Source: Pseudomonadota bacterium
GTDB taxonomy: Bacteria > Pseudomonadota > Gammaproteobacteria > Steroidobacterales > GCA-2729495
Assembly: GCA_963205295.1 (NCBI GenBank)
Contig: CAUJIY010000142.1
Span: forward strand, 1-44,714
Direction: 5' to 3'
DNA length: 44,714 nt
The translations under genes and the position numbers were made by a program. Below are positions 32,494 to 40,722 of the stretch, piece after piece. The notes below the pieces were generated by a model. That model had not been told where the DNA came from, did not search any database, and worked only from the letters and a program-made list of their open reading frames with translations. Each line of letters starts with the position of its first letter. The stretch's first letter is position 1.

Positions 32494-34518
32494 TCAGGGG
32501 ACGGGGAGCGCATAGGCGCGGATGAGGTCGCCGGGCTTCGGGTAGACGAAGGGATGACCGCCGGCAGCCACGACCACGAACTGGCGGCCTTCGACCTCGT
32601 AGGACATGGGCAGCGTGAAGGCACTGGTCGGCAACCGCGCGCTCCACAGCTCGCGGCCGGTCGCGGCATCGAAGGCGCGGAAGCGGTCGTCACCGGTGGC
32701 GCCGATGAAGACGAGGCCGCTGGCGGTGAGCATCGGGCCGGCGAAGGTCGGCGTTCCCCACTTCAGCGGCAGCGGCAGCGAGAACGGCGCACCGGCCAGC
32801 GGTGGCGGCAGGCTGCGGTCCCAGGTGCCGAGCGTGCTGCGCCAGCGGATCTCGCCGCGCTCGAGGTCGACGGCCACCAGCTCGGCGTAGGGCGGCGCGG
32901 TGCAGGGCAGGCCGGGCGGCGCGAGCAGCGGCATCTGCCGGAGCGCGTAGGGTGTGCCGAGCAGCGGCACGGGCTCGCCCATCATGGGGTTGCCGGCATC
33001 GCCGGATCCCTGCCCGCCGGGATCGGCGCGCGGGATCAGCTGGGCGAAGTGCGCCATGCGCAGCACGTTGACCACCAGCAGCTTTGTCGCCGGGTCGATG
33101 GCCACGCCGCCCCAGTTCACGCCGCCGGCCGAGGACGGCACGATGATGCTGCCTGCGAGTGATGGCGGCGTGAAGATCGGTCCGCGCCGCGCATCGCCGA
33201 ACTGTTCGAGGCAGCGCCGGCGCGCCCACGGTGTCAGGCCCCAGAAATCTGCATCGGTGAATTCGTGCGGTACCAGCGGTGGCGGCTTCACGGGAAACGG
33301 TTGCGTCGGCGACAGCGTTTCGCCCGGCACGCCGCCCTGCGGAACCGCGCGCTCCTCGATCGGGAAATACGGTTCGCCGGTCTCGCGGTGGAAGATATAG
33401 AGCATGCCGGTCTTGGTGGCCTGCACGACGGCCGGAAACGGCGTGCCATCCTTCACCAGGTCGACGAGCGCCGGCTGCGCGCTGTTGTCGTAGTCCCACA
33501 CGTCGTGGTGCACGGTCTGGAAGTGCCAGACCACCTCGCCGGTCGCACCGCGCAGCGCGACGATCGAGTCGGCATAGCGGTTGTCGCCGGGGCGCGTGCC
33601 GCCGTAGTAGTCGGGCGAGGGCCCGGAGGTGGGCACGAAGAGGAGGTCGCGTGCGGCGTCCACGCTCATCATGCCCCAGGCATTGGCGCCACCGGTGTTG
33701 CGTGCGGAGTCTCCCGGCCAGCCGGCCGCTGCGGGATCGTCGGCTTCGCGCGGCACCGGGTGGAAGGTCCAGCGCGGCGCGCCGCTGCGCGCGTCGAAGG
33801 CCCGCACCGCACCGTCCGGGGCGTTGGCGCGGTGGAAGTCGCGCACCGTGGAACCGACGACGACCACGTCGTTGATCACGACCGGGGGCCCCGGGAACTT
33901 CACCTCGCCGACGTTCGCCGGCGGTGCCGCAGCGAGCACGTCGGGCTCGACGTTGACGATGCCGCCCTGGCCGAAGCCCGGGCATAGCCGTCCGTTGCGC
34001 GCGTCGAGCGCCATGAGCCTGAGGTCGTGCGTGGCGAGCAGGATGCGGTGCCGGCAGCCAGCCCCAACCGGTGCGCCGGCATCGGTCCACCAGGCGACGC
34101 CGCGGCAGTTGGCGTAGGCGGGGCTCTTCAATCCCTGCGGGTCGCCGGGAGTGGCATAGCCGCCGATGCGGATGTTCGGCTCGAACACCCAGCGCTCGGT
34201 GCCCCGCGCCGGATCGAGCGCCACCACGCGGCCGAACGGGGTGCAGATCATGAGATGCCCGCCGGCCTCGGCGGGCAACAGGATGGGGTTCACCTGGATC
34301 CGGGCGCTGCGATTGACGAACTCACCGCGGCGGACGAGTTCACCCGTGTGGTAATCCCAGGCGATCCCGAGCCGGGCCACGTTGCCGGCGTTGATGCCGG
34401 TGTATGGGACAAACTTGCGCGCCCCTTCGCCACCGACGACGGTCCACGACTGCGCCCCGGCGACAGCGGCGCCGAGGGCGGCGAGCGCGGGCAGGGTGAG
34501 GCGCAGGAGGCGAAGCAT
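32494..34518 (-). CDS. PQQ-dependent quinoprotein dehydrogenase, periplasmic
   Basis: A 674-residue exported quinoprotein. A signal peptide (LLRLTLPALAALGAAVAGA) leads to an eight-bladed propeller with repeated tryptophan-docking blocks such as DPARGTERWVFEPN, ATGEVVWHFQTVHHDVWDYD and AATGRELWSARLP. The HHDVWDYDNSAQPALVDL stretch and a late GVNWGGVAIDP are typical of membrane glucose-dehydrogenase-type enzymes (glucose, quinate, polyols). Unlike GDH it lacks the five N-terminal membrane helices, and no C-terminal cytochrome domain is present. ATG 34518 is preferred over the longer frame because it starts the signal peptide. Confidence 0.86.
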   Translation of the reverse strand: MLRLLRLTLPALAALGAAVAGAQSWTVVGGEGARKFVPYTGINAGNVARLGIAWDYHTGELVRRGEFVNRSARIQVNPILLPAEAGGHLMICTPFGRVVALDPARGTERWVFEPNIRIGGYATPGDPQGLKSPAYANCRGVAWWTDAGAPVGAGCRHRILLATHDLRLMALDARNGRLCPGFGQGGIVNVEPDVLAAAPPANVGEVKFPGPPVVINDVVVVGSTVRDFHRANAPDGAVRAFDARSGAPRWTFHPVPREADDPAAAGWPGDSARNTGGANAWGMMSVDAARDLLFVPTSGPSPDYYGGTRPGDNRYADSIVALRGATGEVVWHFQTVHHDVWDYDNSAQPALVDLVKDGTPFPAVVQATKTGMLYIFHRETGEPYFPIEERAVPQGGVPGETLSPTQPFPVKPPPLVPHEFTDADFWGLTPWARRRCLEQFGDARRGPIFTPPSLAGSIIVPSSAGGVNWGGVAIDPATKLLVVNVLRMAHFAQLIPRADPGGQGSGDAGNPMMGEPVPLLGTPYALRQMPLLAPPGLPCTAPPYAELVAVDLERGEIRWRSTLGTWDRSLPPPLAGAPFSLPLPLKWGTPTFAGPMLTASGLVFIGATGDDRFRAFDAATGRELWSARLPTSAFTLPMSYEVEGRQFVVVAAGGHPFVYPKPGDLIRAYALPVP

Positions 34519-34629
34519 GCGGCGGGACCGGGCTGCGGGCGAGCGGCGATGATAGCGGATGGCTGCGTGCCGCATGTAGCCGGCAGAGCGATATCCATGG
34601 CGATCGCCGGATCGCTGGCGGGATCCCAC

Positions 34630-34647
34630 CGGCGCCTGGTGGCGCCG
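34630..34647 (-). terminator. Possible hairpin after the Ser/Thr kinase gene
   Basis: CGGCGCC (34630-34636), a 4-base TGGT loop and GGCGCCG (34641-34647) form a perfect 7-bp GC stem 29 bases past the stop of the leftward kinase-TonB gene. There is no T-run, so intrinsic termination is only possible, not shown. Confidence 0.3.
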
Positions 34648-34675
34648 TGTCCCGGACGCATGACGCGTCGCAGGC

Positions 34676-36877
34676 CTAGTTGTTTTCGAAGCGCAGGCGC
34701 ACGGCCGTGCGGCGTGCGATGGCGGTGCCGTTCTCGAGCGGCGGGTCGAAGCGCCAGCGGCGCACGGCATCGAGGGCAATCTGCTCGTAGCGGCCCGGCG
34801 GATTCGCGTCGACGATGGTGATCTCGCGCGTATCACCGTCGGCACCGACCACGAAGGCGAGTTGCACCCAGCCATCCGGACTGCTGCGCGAGCGACGCAG
34901 GCGCGGTTCGACGTAGTGGCGGAAGTGCAGGTCGGTGAGCGGGACCTCGCGTGGCAGGGCGGCGCTGGCGGGGGCGGGCGCGATTGCTGCGGTCGTCGTG
35001 TCGATCGCAGGAGACGTGGCCGCGGCGGTCGCTGCCGCTGCCATCGGCAGCGAGGGTGGCGGATCGACGGGTACGGACGCCAGTTCCGGCGCCATGCCCG
35101 TCACTGCGCTGGTTGCCGCATGTGGTGCAGCAGCGCTGGCGCCCGCTGCCGCAGCGACGGGCAGGGCCGGCCCGCCGGCAGGGCTGTCCACGCTTGCTGC
35201 CGCGGCGACGGTTGCGGCCGTCACCTCGGCAGGAACATCGCGTGCTGCGACGACTGGTGATGCCGGTGCTACTGCAGTCACCGGCGACAGCTCGCGGGTG
35301 CTGGTCGGCGGTTGCGTGGCGGAGGCGATGCGCGGCGGCTTCGTCGGGGCGGCGACCGGTGCGGGTGCCGGTGGCGCAGTCGCTGCCATCGGCACCGGGT
35401 TGGCCGCCGCGTTGGCGCCGTCGGCCGTCGCCGGGGCCCGTGTGTCCGCCGTGATGTCGGCCGGTGCCGGCCCCACGGCTGGTGCCGGTACAGTGATGGC
35501 GGTCGGCGGCACTGTCGGCCACAGCACCACCATGGTCACCGCCGCCACCGCGAGCGAGGCCGCGAGGGTCAATGGCAAACGGCGCGACCGGCGACGTGCC
35601 GCTGCCTGCTCCGGGGCCTGCACCGGTGCTGCCGGCGCTGCAGCCGGAAGCGTGGGCGTGGCTGGCGCGGGCGTTGCGGGTGCCGCTGTCGTCGCCGTGG
35701 TCCGCAGCACGCCGAATTCGCGCAGGAAGGTCGCCACGTCCGGCGTGCGGGCGGTGCGGCGCAGGGCCAGTGCGCGCGCCAGTGCCGCCCACTGCGGCGC
35801 GGGCAGCGAGCGGATCGGCGCTGGTCGGCGCTGCGCACGCTCGGCCCCGAGCGCGTCGTGGTGACCGAAAGCGCGTCGCCCGGCGAGCATGCGGTAGGCG
35901 ACGCAGGCGAGCGAGTAGACGTCATCCTGCGGCGTCGGCGCAGCGCCTTCGAGCACTTCGCAGCTCGCGTAGGCCGGCGTGCGCGCCTCGGTGTCGGGAT
36001 CGGCTTCGCTGCTGGTGCGTGCCAGCCCGAAGTCGAGCAGTTTCGCGCTGCCGTCGCGACACAGGAAAATGTTGCCGGGCTTGACGTCGGCGTGCACGAC
36101 ACCGTGCCTGTGGGTGAACCCGAGTGCGGCACCGGTCTCGGCGAGGATGCGCCGCGCCTGTGCCGGTGCAAGCGGGTGGTAGCGCTGGCGGGTGAGCAGG
36201 TCGCCGAGCGACTCGCCCTCCAGCCACTCCATGGTGAGGAAGGCGTAGTCGCCGTCGCGGTCGAAGTCGAACACACGCACGATGTGCGGATGTTGCAGGC
36301 GCTGCGCGAGTGCGGCCTCCTGCTGCAGCAGCTGCAGCGCTTGCGCATAGTGCGGCACGCCCGGCGTCACCAGCTTGACCGCCACCCAGGGATCGACGGC
36401 GGCGGCTTCCTGGCGGCGGCGGTCGAGGGCCTTGAAGACCTCGCTCATGCCGGTCGACTTCAGCCGGGCCTGCAGCACGAAACGGTTACGCAGCACGGCG
36501 CCGGGGTAGAGCAGTGCGGCGCGCTCCGGGGCGAGATCCGGGTCGTCGACCGCGGCGCTGGGCCAGGCGGTGTCGCTGGCCGGCGCTGCTTCGTTGACCA
36601 GATCCTCCGACCACTCGGTCGGCGTGTCGTCCTCGGCAGCCGGACCGAACTCGAGTATCAGGGCGGCGTGGTCGGGGGCGGCGAGCCGGCCGTCCTGCAG
36701 GGCGTCATCGAGGATGGCCTGACAGGCGGGCAGGCAGGCGGGATCGTCGTGCAGCGCCGCGGTGAGTGCGGCCTGCAGCTGGTCGACGCTGGTGATGCCG
36801 ACGGAAAAGCCGTTCAACGCCTCGGCGAAGGCCGCGGTCGCCGTACCGACTGCCATCCCGGGCAAGACGCTGGCCAT
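34676..36877 (-). CDS. Ser/Thr protein kinase fused to a TonB C-terminal domain
   Basis: A 733-residue single-pass membrane protein. Residues ~125-390 form a PKN-type kinase with Lys168 (VAVK), the catalytic loop H262-A-D264-V-K266 (HAD instead of HRD) and D282-F-G. The APE-like motif reads SCE (AYASCEVLEG). A membrane helix lies at ~434-454 (LPLTLAASLAVAAVTMVVLW). A periplasmic Ala/Pro/Thr-rich linker of about 190 residues ends in a TonB C-terminal domain (~645-733) containing DGWVQLAFVVGADGDT and the hallmark AVRRWRFDPP. TonB C-terminal domains normally contact TonB boxes of outer-membrane receptors; no ExbB/ExbD lies nearby. GGAG precedes ATG 36877 by 6 bases. Confidence 0.9.
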   Translation of the reverse strand: MASVLPGMAVGTATAAFAEALNGFSVGITSVDQLQAALTAALHDDPACLPACQAILDDALQDGRLAAPDHAALILEFGPAAEDDTPTEWSEDLVNEAAPASDTAWPSAAVDDPDLAPERAALLYPGAVLRNRFVLQARLKSTGMSEVFKALDRRRQEAAAVDPWVAVKLVTPGVPHYAQALQLLQQEAALAQRLQHPHIVRVFDFDRDGDYAFLTMEWLEGESLGDLLTRQRYHPLAPAQARRILAETGAALGFTHRHGVVHADVKPGNIFLCRDGSAKLLDFGLARTSSEADPDTEARTPAYASCEVLEGAAPTPQDDVYSLACVAYRMLAGRRAFGHHDALGAERAQRRPAPIRSLPAPQWAALARALALRRTARTPDVATFLREFGVLRTTATTAAPATPAPATPTLPAAAPAAPVQAPEQAAARRRSRRLPLTLAASLAVAAVTMVVLWPTVPPTAITVPAPAVGPAPADITADTRAPATADGANAAANPVPMAATAPPAPAPVAAPTKPPRIASATQPPTSTRELSPVTAVAPASPVVAARDVPAEVTAATVAAAASVDSPAGGPALPVAAAAGASAAAPHAATSAVTGMAPELASVPVDPPPSLPMAAAATAAATSPAIDTTTAAIAPAPASAALPREVPLTDLHFRHYVEPRLRRSRSSPDGWVQLAFVVGADGDTREITIVDANPPGRYEQIALDAVRRWRFDPPLENGTAIARRTAVRLRFENN

Positions 36878-37048
36878 GGCATCTCCGCCACTGCTGCCGG
36901 CGAGGGTTCAGGGCCCGCCGCCGTTCGATCCCGACGCAAGCGGCACCGTCGCGCATACGCCCACGCGGTGCCGCCGCCGCAGTCTAGCAACGGGCTGCGC
37001 CGCGCCCGGGTGACGCGGCTCACGCTTTTCGTGGGTACCTGTTGTCGC

Positions 37049-37351
37049 TCAGCCGGCAGCCGCGCGCCGCGACAGCGGTGCGGGCGGGGCGTTCGCGGCG
37101 ACGGCCTCGGTCGCGAAGCGGGGGGTGAAGCGCGTGCGTTTCAGGTGCAGGTTGCGCGCCAGCATGCGTACGGCTGCCGTGCGCTCGAGCAGCCTGTCGT
37201 AGCGTTGCCGGTCGGTATCCTGGCGCAGGTCGGTCGGAGTGCCCTGCAGGTGCTGCTGCCAGAGCCGCTCGGCCCATTCGGCCGCCTTGCACTTGTTCTT
37301 GTAGCCCAGGTGATCGAGCACCGGGCCGATGGCCTCGTTCATCGCGTTCAT
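37049..37351 (-). CDS. Small hypothetical protein
   Basis: A 100-residue basic protein I do not recognise. The N-terminal half (LDHLGYKNKCKAAEWAERLW) is amphipathic helical, and the C-terminal half is Arg/Ala/Pro-rich. The region before ATG 37351 is locally AT-rich (AACAAGAACAACAAC) and lacks a convincing Shine-Dalgarno; the second ATG at 37342 is also possible. No recognised partner is next to it. Coding status is moderate: its composition is less Arg/Pro-biased than antisense shadow frames. Confidence 0.5.
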   Translation of the reverse strand: MNAMNEAIGPVLDHLGYKNKCKAAEWAERLWQQHLQGTPTDLRQDTDRQRYDRLLERTAAVRMLARNLHLKRTRFTPRFATEAVAANAPPAPLSRRAAAG

Positions 37352-37584
37352 GTTGTTGTTCTTGTTTTCAGCCAGCGAACGGTGCCGATTCTAGCCAACG
37401 GCGTCGCGCAGGCGAGGAAACACGTCACTGCATTTCGACACATCCGGCGTGGTTGTGCGCGACTTGACCGCCGCGCTATGGCGTTATGTCGTCCGGTGGC
37501 GGAGCCCGCAGCGTGGTTGCCGCAGTTGCGGTCGCGCGGCGCCCAGCCGCTCGCGCGCGACCACAGGCAGGAAGGACGGAAACC
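37352..37584. other. Intergenic region with no recognised gene
   Basis: Contains the AT-rich leader of the small hypothetical gene and the 3' flank of the PEP-CTERM-type gene. I see no ribosome-binding site with a believable frame and no repeat of the REP type. Confidence 0.4.
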
Positions 37585-38238
37585 TCAGCGGCGCCGGAGT
37601 CTTCCCGCGAGCCCGATCAGGGCCGTGCCGAAAAGCCACAGCGCGGCTGGAGCGGGCACGACGCCGACGTCACCATCGCGCACGGCCCAGGCGCCATAGC
37701 CGAGCGTCTTGTTGTCGGCCGCCTGCTGCCCCGAGAAACCGAAATTGACGACATACGCGAAGGTCGCGTCGTACGCGGTGCCGGACCAGTAGCCATCGGC
37801 CAGGATGTTCGTGAACGGCCCCGGGCCTGGTGCCGGTGTGGGACCGACAGGATTCAGCACCGTACCGCCGAGCTCGGTGTTGTAGAGATGGCCAAGCTCG
37901 CTACCGGTGCAGTTCACACCGAAGGCGGCCGGCGGTACCATCGAGCAGGTTGCGTCCGGCACCGCCGTATTCGGCAGCCGCCAGTCATCGTATCCGCCAT
38001 AGCTGAGGCCGGTGGCCCAGGCGACCGCGCTCTGCCAGGTCATGAGTCCGTCGTTGTTCAGGAAGCCATCGTCGTACGCCGAGCCGGCGCCGAGGTTGGC
38101 GTTGGCGAGCCAGGTGACGTTGCGATCGGAGTCGTAGATCAGGCCACCACCGCGATCGAGCAGCGCGGCGTTCGCCGCAACAGCGAACCCCAGCGCAATG
38201 CATCCCCAGGTGATTCTGGCAATACCGGTGCAGTTCAT
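37585..38238 (-). CDS. PEP-CTERM-type exported protein with DUF1566-like domain
   Basis: A 217-residue secreted protein. A signal peptide (WGCIALGFAVAANAALLD) precedes a domain with DSDRNVTWLANANLGAGSA, then YDDWRLPNT and YWSGTAYD, matching DUF1566 / Legionella-type repeat proteins. The C-terminus VVPAPAALWLFGTALIGLAG ends in RLRRR, a VP-x-PA variant of the PEP-CTERM sorting tail processed by exosortase/archaeosortase systems. GGGAGGG lies about 9 bases before ATG 38238. No exosortase gene is in the window. Confidence 0.85.
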   Translation of the reverse strand: MNCTGIARITWGCIALGFAVAANAALLDRGGGLIYDSDRNVTWLANANLGAGSAYDDGFLNNDGLMTWQSAVAWATGLSYGGYDDWRLPNTAVPDATCSMVPPAAFGVNCTGSELGHLYNTELGGTVLNPVGPTPAPGPGPFTNILADGYWSGTAYDATFAYVVNFGFSGQQAADNKTLGYGAWAVRDGDVGVVPAPAALWLFGTALIGLAGRLRRR

Positions 38239-38454
38239 GGCGCGAACCCTCCCAGCGTCATCGTGTTGTTTTCCGGAGGTGCAGCAGAACACTACGCCTC
38301 CGTGACGGCGGGCGCAAACCCATGCTTATGTGAAATCAGGCGGCGTGGTACCGGGCCGCAGTTCTCGCAGTCGCGCGGTGCCACCGGGCGGACGACGACC
38401 GTTCCCTCGATTCCCCCGGCGTGGTCGCCCGCGGCCCGTCCGGTGCTGCCGCCG

Positions 38455-39207
38455 TCAGCCTTTCACCGCCATCGCCCCGGCATTCTCGCGCCCGTCCAGG
38501 CGGCCGAGGCCGCGGAAGTCGGTGCGGTCGATGAAGCTGGCGCGCTCGACGCGCAGGCCCGCCTCGGTGCAGGTGCGGGCGAGCAGCTCTGCGTCGAGCA
38601 GGTTCATGAACGGCGGCTTGTCGATGTGCTTCTTCACGCCCGCGGTGGGCAGGTAGTCGTGCAGGCCAACGATGATCCCGGGCCAGCGTACGCTGGCACG
38701 CTTGCCGGCCTCGAAGGCGGGAATCGCCTTGCGCCAGATCCCGTACGGCGTGTCGGCGACGAGGTAGAGCCGCCCGCCGGGGACGAGCCAGCGCGCCATC
38801 TTCGCGACCGAGATGTCGATGTCCTCGCCGGCGAGGAAGTGCAGGACGCGCGAGCAGAGGATGGCGGTGAAGCTGCCGTCCGGGAAGTCGAGTCCGGGCA
38901 GGGCGCCGGCGATGCAGCTGAGCTGCCCGCGCAGCGCTGGCGGCACCTTCGCGGCGAGGATCTCGAGGTGCCGTGGTTCCATGTCGCTCGCCACCACACG
39001 GGCGCCCGCCGCGAGTGCGGGCAGGGTCGCCACGCCATAGGCGCAACCGAGGTCGAGGACCGTGCCGCTGCCCGCACCGGCGCAGCGGATCCAGTCGCGG
39101 GCGTAGTCGTCGAGCACCTCGAACATGAAACCGGTCCCGTTCAGTGTCGGGACCATGCTGGGTACGCCGAACGGCGGCACGGCGGATGCGGATTGCTGGC
39201 GGTTCAT
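38455..39207 (-). CDS. Class I SAM-dependent methyltransferase
   Basis: A 250-residue cytosolic methyltransferase. SAM-binding motif I VLDLGCAYGVATLPAL, motif II ARVVASDMEPRHLEI, the GALPGLDFPDGSFTAILCS motif and the post-motif LVPGGRLYLVADTPYG are clear. A Cys precedes the post-I helix (CSRVLHFL), and the substrate-binding C-terminal ~100 residues are not recognised. Starts at 39246, 39222 and 39207 are all in frame without a strong ribosome-binding site; 39207 (MNRQQS) is used. It is divergent from the nitrilase-like gene. Confidence 0.82.
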   Translation of the reverse strand: MNRQQSASAVPPFGVPSMVPTLNGTGFMFEVLDDYARDWIRCAGAGSGTVLDLGCAYGVATLPALAAGARVVASDMEPRHLEILAAKVPPALRGQLSCIAGALPGLDFPDGSFTAILCSRVLHFLAGEDIDISVAKMARWLVPGGRLYLVADTPYGIWRKAIPAFEAGKRASVRWPGIIVGLHDYLPTAGVKKHIDKPPFMNLLDAELLARTCTEAGLRVERASFIDRTDFRGLGRLDGRENAGAMAVKG

Positions 39208-39454
39208 CGCGCGGGCGACCATAGCGCCACGACCGGCGCTGCACAAGCCGGCCTGGCGACCGGTGCGACAATCAACCTCACTCCGGCAGGGACAACGGGC
39301 CGGCCCGCGGTCACCGCGCGCGCGGCGCGCTGTTTATACTGCGTGGCGGAAAATCACCAACTACGTCCCCGCCAGGCTGCAGCCTCCGCATCCCCGATCG
39401 CCGGGGACAGGCCGCCCGCTGTGTGCCCCGGGGCCTCGCGGGAAGGCTGACGAC

Positions 39455-40528
39455 ATGACCGAGACCACGACCGACGGGCCCGAGTACACCGGGGTTGCGC
39501 TGCAGGTGTCCGTGAAGGGCGTCAACCGTTGCACCGACCGCGCCTCGGCGCGCGCCCGCATCAACGAGAACCTCAAGCGCATCGGCGAATACACCACGAC
39601 CGCTGCCGGCTTCCTCAAGTTCTTCTATGGCGTGCCGGTGCGGCTCGTGGCGCTGCCCGAGTACGCCGTCACCGGTTTCCCGATGAAGGAGTCGCCCGCG
39701 GAGTGGCGCGACCGCGCCTGTCTCGAGCAGAACGGGCCGGAGTACGAGGAGCTCGGGCGCATCGCCCAGAAGAACGACCTGTTCCTGTCCGGCAATGTCT
39801 ACGAGGTCGACCCGGCGTTCCCGGAGCTCTACTTCCAGACCTGCTTCATCATCGGGCCGAACGGCAACGTGATCCTGCGCTACCGGCGGCTCACCTCCTG
39901 CTTCGAACCCACGCCGCACGATGTCTGGGACAAGTACCTCGAGGTCTACGGCCCGGACAGCATCTTCCCGGTGGCGCGCACCGAGATCGGCAACCTCGGC
40001 ACGATCGCCTCCGAGGAAATCCTCTACCCGGAGATCACCCGCTGCCTGGCGATGCGCGGCGCCGAGGTCATCCTGCACCCCACCAGCGAGCCGGGCAGCG
40101 CCGAACTCACCATCAAGGAAGTGTGCCGGCGCGCACGCGCGATCGAGAACCTCGTCTACGTGGTGGCGGCCAACACTGCGACCATCGACGACATTCCGAT
40201 TCCGCCCTACACCTGCAGTGCGATGTCGAAGATCGTCGACTACAACGGCCACATCCTCGCCGAGGCGGCTCAGGGTGGCGAAGCGTTCAACTCCAATGCG
40301 GTGATCGACATCGGCGCGCTGCGGCGCACCCGCCGGCGCACCGCGATGGCGAACGTGATGTCGCGCCAGCCATTCCAGATCTATGCCGACAGCTACGCGA
40401 AGTTCCGCTTCCACGAAGCCAATTACCTGCTGCGTGACGGTAAGGTCATCGAGCCGCCGGACCGCGAGACTTTTCGCCGGCGCCAGTCGGCCAACATCGA
40501 GCGGCTCGTGAAGGCGGGCCTGCTGTAA
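39455..40528 (+). CDS. Nitrilase-superfamily protein with altered catalytic residues
   Basis: A 357-residue carbon-nitrogen hydrolase fold. Glu69 (ALPEYAVTGFP) matches the catalytic Glu. The catalytic Lys of the YRK motif is Arg145 (RYRRLT), and the nucleophilic Cys is Ser186 (TIASEEILYPE, where ICxDxRxPE is usual). The RARAIENLVYVVAANTA block and other structural motifs of the family are well kept. I recall an IASEEI variant as a subgroup feature, so this may be a family with different chemistry or a non-catalytic binding protein. GGGAAGG lies 9 bases before ATG 39455. REP doublets follow it, then the molybdoenzyme genes. Confidence 0.82.
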   Translation: MTETTTDGPEYTGVALQVSVKGVNRCTDRASARARINENLKRIGEYTTTAAGFLKFFYGVPVRLVALPEYAVTGFPMKESPAEWRDRACLEQNGPEYEELGRIAQKNDLFLSGNVYEVDPAFPELYFQTCFIIGPNGNVILRYRRLTSCFEPTPHDVWDKYLEVYGPDSIFPVARTEIGNLGTIASEEILYPEITRCLAMRGAEVILHPTSEPGSAELTIKEVCRRARAIENLVYVVAANTATIDDIPIPPYTCSAMSKIVDYNGHILAEAAQGGEAFNSNAVIDIGALRRTRRRTAMANVMSRQPFQIYADSYAKFRFHEANYLLRDGKVIEPPDRETFRRRQSANIERLVKAGLL

Positions 40529-40555
40529 TATCCCCCGGAATCCGCCGGGGCAGCT

Positions 40556-40683
40556 GCAGGAGGGGCGCAAGCCCCGACCAGGAGAGTCGCGACTGGCGTC
40601 GCTCCCACAGGTGGCGCAGGTGCCTGCTGTAGGAGGGGCGCAAGCCCCGACCAGGAGAGTCGCGACTGGCGTCGCTCCCACAG
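40556..40683. repeat. Two tandem 72-bp REP doublets
   Basis: Two copies of a type B element (reverse complement, AGGAGGGGCGCAAGCCCCGA) followed by a type A element (GAGTCGCGACTGGCGTCGCT), at 40556-40610 and 40627-40683, about 72 bases apart. They separate the nitrilase-like and molybdoenzyme genes. Confidence 0.88.
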
Positions 40684-40722
40684 ATGGGGGACTGGCGCGA
40701 GCGGTAACCAGAGGATCGCTGC

